Source: Ornithodoros turicata
Taxonomy: Eukaryota > Arthropoda > Arachnida > Ixodida > Argasidae
Reading direction: 5' to 3'
Assembly: GCF_037126465.1 (NCBI RefSeq)
Contig: NC_088203.1
Span: 52,675,581-52,739,580 of the forward strand
DNA length: 64,000 nt
Positions 1 to 8,990 of the stretch are shown here, piece by piece (the first letter of the stretch is position 1; each line of letters starts with the position of its first letter). The position numbers and the translations under genes were made by a program. The notes under the pieces were generated by a model. That model was not told the DNA's origin and did no database searches. It saw nothing but the letters and a program-made list of their open reading frames with translations.

Positions 1-33
1 TGAAAGCCCTGGTGGACAACCTGCCAGAGTCGG

Positions 34-1017
34 GTGAAGAGGCTGGAAAGCTCTTCGGGGGTGCCTTCACCTCCAGGCTCCAGGCCAAAACACAAGTTTG
101 AAGGTCACTCGACAACTGCCATTGAGGCCTCCAAACGCCCGGCACAAGGGGCCAACGCAACAGCACCCACCAAGAGGCCTCACAGTACGGCAGGAGACAG
201 AGGCAAGCCTCAACGGCGACCCCTGGATCATCGGACCGGACCCCTGGATCGGGGTTATATCCTCGATCTTCTGAAGACTCCTTTTCAATCCAGTCAACCT
301 CGCCCCCCTACACTTTCAACAGCTCAGAGAGCCCTTGTCAACCTGGAAATCAGTTCCTTGCTCGCCAAGGGAGCCATCACTCGTACCAAACCGTCCATGT
401 CACAATTCATCTCCTCCCTGTTCCTAGTACCCAAAAAGGACGGAGGTTTCAGGCCCGTCCTCAACCTTCGGCCCCTAAATGTGTTCCTCCGTTCCGAACA
501 CTTCAAAATGGAAGGGTGGCACACAGTGCGATCCTTGATTCTCGACAAGGAATTTCTGACACGCATAGACCTACAGGAGGCATGTCTCTCGGTTCCCATT
601 CATCCAGAGCACAGGGATTTTCTCTGCTTCGAATGACCAGACCAGCGATTTCGATGGTAGGTCCTTCCCTGTGGTCTTGCATCAGCGCCACGGGTCTTCA
701 CCAAACTCATCAAGACCATTGTGGCCTCTTTTCGTTCCCAGGGCTTCCGTTTGGTGATATACCCAGACGATATACTTCTAATGCATTAGGATGTGCAAAT
801 GCTATCTCTACAAACTGGGCAAGTGACTCACATGTTGGAGACCCTGGGTTTTCACATAGCTACACAGAAGTCTCAGACTGTTCCCTGCCAATCCTTGAAG
901 TTTCTGGGCTTTATAATCAACACCCGGACCATGCATCTTCAGCTACCCCCAGAGAAAAGAATGCAAATTCTGGGCCATATCCGATCCCTTCTCAGCAGAC
1001 CATGGATACAGTTATAG
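34..1017 (+). pseudogene. Reverse transcriptase domain of DIRS-like element (frameshifted)
   Basis: The first frame (34-636, 200 codons) carries FLVPKKDGGFRPVLNLRPLN and then HFKMEGWHTV and RIDLQEACLSVPI, the typical DIRS RT opening. A stop at 634-636 ends that frame. The palm motif follows in another frame around 690-790 as SAPRVFTK and then VIYPDDILLMH, so the catalytic Y-x-D-D is present, with Pro where Leu is usual. The frame at 793-1017 continues with LKFLGFIINT, the connection region. RNA-templated DNA synthesis is the family function. At least two frame changes and several stops make this copy inactive. Confidence 0.8.
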
Positions 1018-1169
1018 GAACTACCTCAAATTCTCGACAAGCTCAGCTCCACTGTTTTGGCAATTTTCCCAGCTCCACTACATTACAGAGCTCTGCAGCA
1101 ACTGCACAGAGTAGCGTTGCATGCTGGTAATAGTCTCTTGAACTCCAGGAGCCACTGGAGTTCAAGAGC

Positions 1170-1420
1170 AGTGTACTGCTTCAGCTGGACAACATGGCGG
1201 CTGTAGTGGCAATCAACAAATCGGGCAGTGATCGCTCGATTACTCTTTCAACTCTAGCTCGCCAGCTGTTGTCTTTGTGATTCCAAAGGGGGTTGACAGT
1301 GAAGACAGACCACATCGCAGGGAAATCGAACATGCATGCAGATTGGGCATCAAGAGTAGATCTCGGCAGCAGCTGTTGGAAACTAGACCCCAGTCAGTTC
1401 AAAAGGTTTGATTATCTGTC
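1170..1420 (+). pseudogene. RNase H domain of DIRS-like element
   Basis: Reading 1170-1350 gives LQLDNMAAVVAINKSGS, an RNase H strand with the catalytic Asp, then a TGA near 1278, then DHIAGKSNMHADWASR. The last piece matches the H-x-x-G-x-x-N-x-x-AD-x-x-SR signature that closes RNase H in DIRS, Gypsy and PLE-like polymerases. In the parent element it degrades RNA in the cDNA hybrid. One in-frame stop interrupts it. It sits directly between RT and recombinase, as expected for DIRS. Confidence 0.7.
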
Positions 1421-1867
1421 GAGTTCCTTCCAGACAGACCACTTTGCAGCCTTTACGAACTTCCAACTTCCAGATTCCACATTTCTTGAGTTAGAGACCA
1501 GATCCACTTTCCCATGGGTGGGCTTTCACGAAGGACTGGAGTGCAGGCATCAACTACGCATTTCCTCCCTTTTGCCTGGTAGAGAAATGCCTCCAGAAAC
1601 TCCAACAAACCATCTCGTCCCTAGTTTTGATTGCACCAGTATGACCAGCCCAAACCTGGTACCCAGTTCTACTGTATGCCCTCGTATACTTGCCCAGGCT
1701 GATCCCTCACCGTTCATATCTTCTACTCAACAATGCCCAGCTTGGTCACTCCTTAATTTTGAGCGGTGGACTCCATCTAGCAGCCTGGAAAGTGTCCAGC
1801 GACCAGAAGCTTCGCAGTCAATTTCATCTCACTCTGCCAATCTCATCAAGGCAGCATGGCGATCAAG

Positions 1868-2345
1868 GAAGAAGAGCGGTTTATAGTTCGTGCTGGCGCA
1901 AATGGTCTCTCTGGTGCCTTGAACAGCAATTTCAAACACTTCACTCCGCTTTGGCAGACTTTCTTAACTTCATAGGTTGGCTTCACCTACACGGGCTTTC
2001 CTATCGGACTATCGGGTGCTATCGATCGGCCATCTCTGTCTGTTCCACCTCTCCAGAACTCAAACTTGGGGGAACATCCACTTACTTGTCACCTCCTTCA
2101 AGGGATTTCCAATTCTTCACCTCCAAAATCGCGATCAACCCCGTTGTGGGACGTGAGCCTGGACCGCGTACTTAGGCACCCTGGGACCCAATGCTTCCTT
2201 GTCTCTGACCTCCTTGACCTACAAGCTTTGCACACTTCTGGTCCGTGTTACAGCAGGACGTAGTGCGGACCTTTCGCTACTTTCAATCCATGCACTCTCC
2301 AAGACCCCGGATGATTGGAATTTACTACTTCTAGGACATACGTAA
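1868..2345 (+). pseudogene. Tyrosine recombinase N-terminal half of DIRS-like element
   Basis: The segment shows GLSYRTIGCYRSAIS around 1996-2040, then HPLTCHLLQGI and WDVSLDRVL in a second frame, then LTYKLCTLLVRVTAGRSADL in a third (2214-2275). The T-A-G-R-S-A-D-L stretch is the box I region with the first catalytic Arg of phage-integrase-like recombinases. The downstream H-x-x-R and Tyr boxes are not found before the element ends, so the catalytic domain is truncated. DIRS elements use this enzyme in place of a DDE integrase. Confidence 0.7.
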
Positions 2346-2470
2346 ACTTCCCGTCCGGGACACTGCCCCAGCTCTCTGCTGGTTCGCCGCTTCCCCCATA
2401 CGCCATGGCATAGCGACTCCGCACAGCAAGTGGAGTCCGCATCACCTATGGTCTGCGGATGCCATACAAC

Positions 2471-2530
2471 ATACGGAGTCCGCAGATCACAGGTATTCCT
2501 ACGGATTATCTGTGGTCTACGGACTCCGTA
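2471..2530. repeat. Imperfect hairpin of GGAGTCCG-containing arms
   Basis: The left arm at 2471-2493 (ATACGGAGTCCGCAGATCAC start) is nearly the reverse complement of 2510-2530. Further partial copies of GCGGACTCCG-like sequence lie at about 2415-2460. It falls between the DIRS-like relic and the piggyBac relic, so it may be a terminal structure of either. No family was recognised. Confidence 0.5.
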
Positions 2531-2699
2531 CAGTGTATGGCCACGGTACGGTCAAACATCCAGAGCCCAAACCCCCTCTGTACGGTCAAACATCTTATGA
2601 TTTTTTTCTAATAGGGTCATCATTGACGACGGGGGTACTGATGGGCGCCCATCATAAGGACATAAGGACGACTACTCCTCCGCTTCCTGTAAACCGTGT

Positions 2700-4077
2700 T
2701 CGTCGCGATCAAGAGTTCTCTGTGAAGTTGGTCCCTCCTCTAAACCCTCTAGAGCATTTGAATTACACTTCCACTATGAAGTATTTGAAATGATCGCCGT
2801 TGAAGCCAACAGCTATGCAAAACAGACTGTCCGAAAGAACTGGCGTGATACTACAACAGACGAACTGAAAGCCTACTTAGGCATACTTCCGCATAAAACC
2901 GCAACACCACCTGTATCTTTACTGAAGCAGTGGCAATTTTTTCAATGTTCAGGAAATATTCAATGTCATCACTTACAAGAGATTTCAGGCCATAGTAAAC
3001 TATCTTCATCTTCGTGACAATGAAAAGCTGGAGCGTAGAAAGCTCGCAAAAGTGAGGTCTCAGTTAAATGCTCTCAATAATAAATTTCAAGAGCACTACA
3101 ACCCCTCCAACCACCAAGCAATAGCCGAAAGTACGGTTCGCTTCAAAGGAAGCTCCACCTTGAAGCCAATAAAGGGAGGATTCAACGTGTGGTGCAGGGC
3201 AGACTCTGCGACAGGATATATTTGCCAGTTTCAGGTGTACGAAGGCAAATCATCCGAAGGGAACCTGGCCGTACCCTTGGAGAGCATGTGGCACTCTCAC
3301 TATGTGAAAAACTACAAAAGGGTACTGATGTGTATTTTGACAATTTCTTTACAACAACAAAGTGATAAAGGAATTGTCAATTAGGTTCATTCTTCCAGCG
3401 GGCACGCTCAGAACAAATCGAAAGGACATCCCCACTGATGTCAAACAGGACCAGAAGCTCAAGAGAGGAGACAATTATCAGTGTACCAGTGGCGAGACAA
3501 TCGAACCGTCACAATGATGTCCAATTTTCATGACCCATCAGATGTTGTCGAAGTGACGCGCACGCTCAGCAGTGGTACAAAGGTGGGAGTCACATGCCCA
3601 AGTGTGGTCTGCGACTACAACAAGTACATGGGGTGTGTGGATCGCTTTGACCAAAAACGATACTCATACATGTCAGACCGCAGATGAAAAAAGTGGTGGC
3701 ACAGACTATTTTATTATCTCCTGGGCGCTGCACTTGTAAATGCATTCATCCGGTACAGCCACTACACACCAAATCTGCACATGTGGTCTCGGTTGCTACT
3801 GGGGCGAGAGCTGATTGGAGACGGTGGCTACAAAGCAAAGCGGGACACTCCCACGTTTCTGCACAAAAAACAAGGACACCAGTCTGGGCAGAAGATGGTG
3901 GGAGTCCCTGAGGAAGTAAGGCACCTCGGCAATGAGCATCACCCTGTGAAAGCATCTGGGAAGCGACGGTGTAGGTGGTGTTCAACGAAAACAAAAGTCA
4001 GAACACCCTACATTTGTAAGGTGTGCCAAGTGCCACTTTGTGCCACGTGCTTCTCGACATTCCATAACAAAAAATAA
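2700..4077 (+). pseudogene. piggyBac-like transposase (DDE_Tnp_1_7 type), frameshifted
   Basis: Collinear blocks run through several frames. They are EVFEMIAVEANSYAKQTVRK (2775-2840), VRFKG then PIKGGFNVWCRADSATGYIC (3130-3230), YFDNFFTTTKV and GTLRTNRKDIPTD (3330-3440), CDYNKYMGCVDRFDQ (3610-3655), KKWWHRLFYYLLGAALVNAF (3690-3750), and a C-terminal zinc ribbon CRWC..CKVCQVPLC..C (3970-4060). This is the domain order of PGBD-type transposases. The first catalytic Asp, normally in a D-E-x-M motif, reads A-E-S-T here. The second and third Asp are still visible. About five frame changes are needed, so the copy is dead. No flanking TTAA pair could be assigned. Confidence 0.85.
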
Positions 4078-4393
4078 TGACCTCACCATTGCTCCTTTCC
4101 TTAGTTTTCTTTCTGTACTCCTTGCATATGTTTATTTTGTTGTCTTGGTTTTATAATCCAGAACTAAATGTATGAAATGGTACACCAATATAGATATAAA
4201 AAAAGGTGTTTCACATCACTTGCTGCTGTCTTCTTTGCATCCGCTGCTTTCAAATTCGTCAAATTTGAATAATTCATATGTAATGGCATGTTGGGGTAGG
4301 GTCATCAATATATATTGCGCATGATTTGTCTCCTTTCGTCTCACAAAGAAAGCGCTCTCCCTTCAAGTAAATGCGCTAGAGTAGTATAGTCGC
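4078..4393. other. AT-rich spacer
   Basis: This is AT-rich sequence between the piggyBac relic and the next coding relic. Nothing recognisable was seen apart from short A-runs near 4198. Confidence 0.5.
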
Positions 4394-4642
4394 ATGGATA
4401 GCGTCGATATTCGTGGTGTCCCAGCTGTTTCAGCGGAGGACCTTGTGCTTGTACTGAACGAACTCGCGTCCAAATCACAAGTGCCATCAATAACCAAATC
4501 AGATTACACTGCAGCGCATAGGCTCCCAGACAGAGATAACGACACTGCGCCGCCGATTCTCATAAAGTTCAAAGAACGACACTTGCGCGACTTATGTCTA
4601 AGCCCCAAGAACAAACTCAGACAGAGGCTCTGCTCACCATGA
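4394..4642 (+). pseudogene. Fragment resembling the N-terminal region of a transposon accessory (ORF1-like) protein
   Basis: This 82-codon frame reads VDIRGVPAVSAEDLVLVLNE and then DYTAAHRLPDR and PPILIKFKERHLRDLCL. The pattern of GVP, then HRLP, then PPIL-x-KF is one I associate with coiled-coil/RRM-like ORF1 proteins of arthropod retroelements, but I cannot name the family. It stops abruptly. It lies just upstream of the MULE relic and may be unrelated to it. Confidence 0.35.
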
Positions 4643-4661
4643 CACGCCCGATGACCAAACT

Positions 4662-6095
4662 TTGGAAGTAATGACAGAATGTGAAGAACCTCCCTTGTTC
4701 TGTTATCAATCCTCATTCATGAAAACAATAATGGACCAATTTACTGACATGGTGGTGTGCATGGACGCCACAAACAAAACATCAGACTATGCACTGCCAC
4801 TTTTTTTTTCTCATGGCAAAGACACCAACAGGATATGTCATTAGTGGCACGTTTGCTGTACAGTTTGAAAGTGAAGAGCGCATTGCAGAGGCCCTTAATC
4901 TGTCCAAGAAGTGCTGCCCGGCCTTCGACCCCAATATGGATGGTAGACTACTCACCCTCTCTGATTTCCACCGCAAGGATGCCTGGGAACGATGTGCAAG
5001 AAGGTAGGAGAACGGAGTCACACACAAGAATGTTGTCCTAGGCATACATCGCCAAGTTGCACTAGCGCAGACAGGGCAGCAGGACACAGAAAGGCCCCTA
5101 GGACTGGAATCTTCACCACACAGGATCAAAAATCCAAAACTGCAACAGTAGATCACTCAAACGTGGCTCCCTGAGAAAGAAAAATGGGTGTCCTGCCCCG
5201 TATGAACCTCTCAACTACAACAAATAGCGGAACAGAGATGCAGAATAGACAACTGAAGGAGCACTACCTCAACAAACACTGTAGGAGAGACGCTTGGAGG
5301 GACTACTGCACGTACTTCTACTGCAGTTTTTCTTGGAGAGAAAGACAGACTGTATGAGGAAGCTGCTCAGTGTGTCTGAAGATTATAGGGTTTACCACAC
5401 GTACGTATGTACCAAAATTTTTGCACAACGGGCCACAGAGCACCACAAAGCACATAATGCAGCGACTCGTACGAGTAGCTGAATGCTTTGCTGGTGAGGA
5501 CATTCGAGACATTGGGAATGGACTTTTCAATGTCAAGTCACTAGAGGATGCAGAGAAATTGTACAGAGTCAACTTTTGTATCCCACGTTTGCAGACTTTA
5601 TGAGACACCACATGCCTTGCAAACACATCTGTGCTCTTTCTTAAAGGTTGATGATTGCAGCTTTGGTGCCCTCGCTCAGAGCTACCGAGCTACCGTAACA
5701 GTGTGTTGATGTCGTTATGAGCCTGCCAAGAAACTACATCTGACTTGCAAGTAATGAGGGAGCAAAGTGCGCCTGCTGATGATTATGACGACATCCTAGA
5801 TAACACTGTACCTGCCGAGCTGCCACGCAAGCAAACTGGTGGTATTGGTCACCCGAAAAGCAAAGTTGTAGCAGAACTTGACAAACTGAAGAACCTCGTT
5901 TACTGCTGCACTGATGAAGAAACTTTGATGTCCCTCTTACCATCAACAAGAGACCATGTCAGCATGCGGCAGAGGAGCATACTGCAGAGTGCTGTTATCC
6001 TTGTACGCTCATCTCCCACAAAAGGATGTTCGGCCAACAGAAGAAGGAAATGGGAAGACAGGGACCTCCTGTATCATGCTCCACAATCATCATAG
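4662..6095 (+). pseudogene. MULE-type transposase with SWIM zinc finger (ZSWIM-like), degenerate
   Basis: The blocks in order are PLFCYQSSFMKTIMDQF and VVCMDATNKTSDYALPLFF (4690-4810), TPTGYVISGTFAVQFESEER (4820-4880), SDFHRKDAWERCARR (4960-5005), TTTNSGTEMQNRQLKEHYLN (5215-5275), DIRDIGNGLFNVKSLEDAEK (5500-5560), and TFADFMRHHMPCKHICAL (5583-5637). The CMDAT block holds the first catalytic Asp of MULE transposases, and the last block is the Cys-x-His half of a SWIM finger. The 5745-6095 frame (116 codons) looks like the C-terminal tail. At least five frame changes and several stops show it is a relic. The alternative, an exapted ZSWIM gene, is unlikely given the decay. Confidence 0.7.
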
Positions 6096-6104
6096 AACTG
6101 GACA

Positions 6105-7007
6105 GATACCCGCCACCAAACCGTGAACATTCAAAGACGCGAGGTCGTGTAGGGTTGAAGGCTGAGAGCCTCCGTGAGCATCTTGTAGCACCACACGTTT
6201 AGAGTGCTCAAATGTGCGACGCATTAACGGCTGGTATGCCACAATAAGCCAAGTGCAGGAAAACACAAAACAATTGAGCTAGGGTATTTCCGTTTAGACA
6301 TTGTTACCCACAATTTGATATATTAAATATATTCACGTAGGCTACTTCATTCTTCCAAGGCGTGAATATAGTCAGGATTAGAACAGAAAGCAAATTATGT
6401 GACCAGCAAAATTCCAGTAGTTAAATGGTGCTGCTACAACAACTCATGGAGAGTGGGGATATAGGGCACAATATATACAGTTGATCACGGTCGTCACTAT
6501 GACGACCGGTTCCTTTTCAAAATTGGCCGTAAAAACGTCAAACTTTGCGAAATCGGCAGGTTTAAGGTGTACTATGGCAAAAACTACTGCATTGAAGGCT
6601 TCGAAAACCAGTTGGCTTGTGAAATGGGTCCTCTGGGACGACCACAAACTTTTCAAGAATTCCAGCTATTGCGTAAAGTATATTTAAAAAATCGCAAAGT
6701 CGCAAGAAAAAGCGCCGATAGCCGGGGCGTTATAGGGCACTACAAGTTGAAAGCTCCCCAAAAATTGCTTCTTCAGCACATTTTCCGAACCCAGTAGTCG
6801 CTTTCATAACCATAATTATGCGTGTAACGTGAGCGATGCGTCCGCCCGATTATTTCAAACGAACTATGGTTTTCGTGCTTACCGAAAACTTTGACCCCGC
6901 GTAAAATGACAGGGGCTATATTTCCCAATAAAACTTTGGGAAATGTCTATAGATACCATAGATTATCCACGATAATTTTTTGGTTCAGGAGTGCGGGGAG
7001 TCGAGCA
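6105..7007. other. Unassigned stretch, probably TE-derived
   Basis: No coding signal is visible. It contains a short perfect palindrome at 6489-6507 (GGTCGTC, 5-nt loop, GACGACC) and two copies of a TATAGGGCAC motif (about 6461 and 6731). It ends at the 32-bp repeat at 7008-7039. Confidence 0.4.
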
Positions 7008-7039
7008 GGACCTTTGGATCATTTGGCGTAGAATGACCC
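7008..7039 (-). repeat. Copy 1 of a 32-bp dispersed inverted motif (GGGTCATT..TACGCCAAAT)
   Basis: The reverse complement of this block matches 12015-12046 with two mismatches. The shared core is TACGCCAAATGA followed by CCAAAGGTCC. Similarity continues weakly to the left of 7008 and to the right of 12046, so the two copies look like outward-facing ends of one repeat family flanking about 5 kb. Confidence 0.6.
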
Positions 7040-7738
7040 ACATGCTAGAAAGATGGCCGACAACGAGGTGAGCGCGCACATCGAACAGCGAATTGTCATG
7101 AAGTTTCTCGTGAATGAAGGCGTAAAGTCATCTGAAACTCACAGAAGACTTCAGGCTCAGTATGGCCACGATACACTTAGCGGCAGCAAAGCGTTTGAGT
7201 GGTGGAAACGGTTCCGAGACGGCCGTACATCAGTGCAGGACGATCTCGGCCGGGCGGCACAGAGCCCAGTGACAGGGTTCCTGAGAACATCCAACTGGAG
7301 TGCATCCAGTGGAGTGCAGAATCCTCAAGGACCGACGGATAACATGTCTCGAATTGGCTCGAAAGACGGACCTTTCTGTGGGAACGTTGAACACTATCAT
7401 TCACGAACACCTCCAGTTTCGGAAAGTTAGTGCCCGTTGGGTCACGAGGCAGCTCTCCGTGTCTTACCGACAGAGAAGACTGGAAATATCCCAAGAGCTA
7501 AGGTACCGTTTCGACACTGAAGGACGGTCGTTCCGTGATCTTGATCATCACGTGCGATGAAACGTGGGTGCACCATTTCACTCTTGAGTCTAAACGCGCA
7601 TCAAAATAGTGTAAGCATCCGGGCTCGCCAGCTCCCAAGAAATTCCGAAGCACCCCGTCTGCGGGTATAGGTCATGGCCACGGTTTTCTGGGACAAGGCT
7701 GGCGTTGTCCATGTTGATTTTCTGCCCAGTGGTACAAC

Positions 7739-7899
7739 TGTAGCGGCCGGTGGACAACGACGAGGATGGACACGCGCCTGTAGCACCCGCTTCTCAGTTC
7801 CACCGCCGCGGCCATGCAGATGGCCACCGTCATCGCCTCTCCGTGGTATACCATCATCGCCGGTCGGGACTCATATAGAACAACAACACCTCCTCTACA
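7739..7899 (+). repeat. 5' LTR of the small LTR element
   Basis: 161 bp, TGTAGCGGCC...CTCTACA. It matches 8686-8847 along its whole length with about eleven substitutions and one indel by eye. Confidence 0.9.
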
Positions 7900-7901
7900 T
7901 T

Positions 7902-7911
7902 TGGTGACCCG
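7902..7911 (+). promoter_or_regulatory. Primer-binding site (tRNA-Trp type) of the small LTR element
   Basis: TGGTGACCCG lies 2 nt after the 5' LTR end. The identical decamer lies 2 nt after the 5' LTR of the CsRn1-type element (52951-52960). CsRn1-clade elements are known to use tRNA-Trp; that assignment is from family knowledge. Confidence 0.7.
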
Positions 7912-8685
7912 AACAATGAACACCATGTTCGGCGCAATTAGGCCCCTTTACCATCCCAAATTTGGCAACCTTCCCGTAAGTCCAGCACCGATTGCACGCT
8001 GCCGCGCAGCCTGGAAGGCCCTCTACTACAACCTATCCGACCGCTACGGTAGCTCTGACACGGCAACCGATTGAGCCTGATGCTATCCACGTACCCTCAA
8101 CCTCAACTGTCCAGACCCGCTGCCACGACTCTCCTCCGTGCCTTGCATTCAGCATCATCTGTTCATTCCCGAATGGCTTCCTGAGCTCGACAAGCGGACT
8201 GCTGTATAGCGACCTCTCCTACAAAGCACTACCAACCGGTACACACGCGCATCACAGCTTCATTAACCATCGCTTCAGCAGGTTCACCGCACCCCGGCGT
8301 TCCTTCACTGCCGGCCGCGACACCGGAGCTTCGCGCTCACCTGCCGGTCGCGGCAGCCGACGCCACGGCATGCTTTAGCCGGCGTCTCGACATCTCTCAA
8401 CGGCTCGCACAGCCTCACCCTCTCCTGGGACTCTGAGCTTTGGCTCCCGTGCCGGTAGCGGCACCCCAGCAGCAACGCCTCCCAGCGCCTCACTCTCTTC
8501 CCCGCTCCTCTCGAACTAACGGATCGTGATGCCTGCCTCATCAGCTGTGATGCTTCGCCGCTGTGTGCCGTGCCGTCATTCTGTTCAACCGTGCATGCTA
8601 ACCACGGTCGCCCACGCTGCCCTCCTACAGAGAAGTCGTGGACATCATCTGCTTTATCACAGCTCCGCGTCTGAGGGGGGAGGGA

Positions 8686-8847
8686 TGTAGTGGCCGGTGG
8701 ACAACGACGAGGATGGACACGCGCCTGGAGGACCCGCTTCTCAGTTCCACCGGCGCGGCCATGGAGATAGGCCACCGTCATCGTCTCTCCTTGGTATACC
8801 ATCATCGCCGGTCGGGACACATCTAGAGGAACAACACCTCCTCTACA
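8686..8847 (+). repeat. 3' LTR of the small LTR element
   Basis: 162 bp, TGTAGTGGCC...CTCTACA, immediately after the purine tract CTGAGGGGGGAGGGA. The right flank CAAC is the target duplication. Confidence 0.9.
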
Positions 8848-8990
8848 CAACCATCAATAGTCCATATTACTGACAGGTTCTCAGGGATGTGCATAAGGTA
8901 CTGAAGCAAAAACGGCCGGGCCTCATCACCAAAGGAGTCCTCCTCCTACAAGACAATGCACCCCCGCATACCATGCATCTCACGACACGC

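Larger units (their letters stand above)
1..2345 (+). mobile_element. DIRS-like (tyrosine recombinase) retrotransposon, degenerate, 5' end outside window
   Basis: The order is reverse transcriptase, RNase H, then tyrosine recombinase on one strand, which is the layout of the DIRS/Ngaro order rather than LTR or LINE elements. Each domain is read in a different frame and broken by stops, so this is a dead copy. The left end is cut by the window. The right end is taken where homology to the recombinase fades at about 2345. No split direct repeats or inverted termini were found, so the exact DIRS subgroup is open. Confidence 0.75.
7739..8847 (+). mobile_element. Small non-autonomous LTR retrotransposon (TRIM/LARD-like) inserted in the mariner
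   Basis: Two LTRs of 161 and 162 bp (7739-7899 and 8686-8847) both start TGTAG and end CTCTACA. A TGGTGACCCG primer-binding-like site lies 2 nt after the 5' LTR, and a G-rich purine tract (8672-8685) lies directly before the 3' LTR. The 4-bp target duplication CAAC (7735-7738 and 8848-8851) restores the mariner reading G-T-T-I-N-S-P-Y-Y when one copy is removed. The about 790-bp interior has no gag or pol motif, so it must be mobilised in trans. The same LTR ends and primer site occur in the CsRn1-type element at 52.8 kb, a likely helper type. The two LTRs differ at roughly a dozen positions, so the insertion is not recent. Confidence 0.85.
7053..8990 (+). pseudogene. mariner-type transposase, frameshifted and split by an LTR element
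   Basis: The N-terminal HTH region is seen in 7053-7250 (IVMKFLVNEGVKSSETHRRL, AFEWWKRFRDGRTSVQDD). The second HTH region follows at 7300-7500 (ITCLELARKTDLSVGTLNTI). The first catalytic Asp is in TCDETWVHHF (about 7547-7575), then HPGSPAPKKF and FWDKAGVVHVDFLPSGTT up to 7738, where the second Asp is in HVDFL. After the inserted element the frame resumes at 8852 with VLRDVHKVLKQKRPGLI and LLLQDNAPPHTMHL (about 8884-8982), giving the third Asp. This is the DD34D pattern of mariner. It cuts and pastes at TA sites in the living family. Several frame changes make it inactive, and no terminal repeats were found. Confidence 0.85.
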
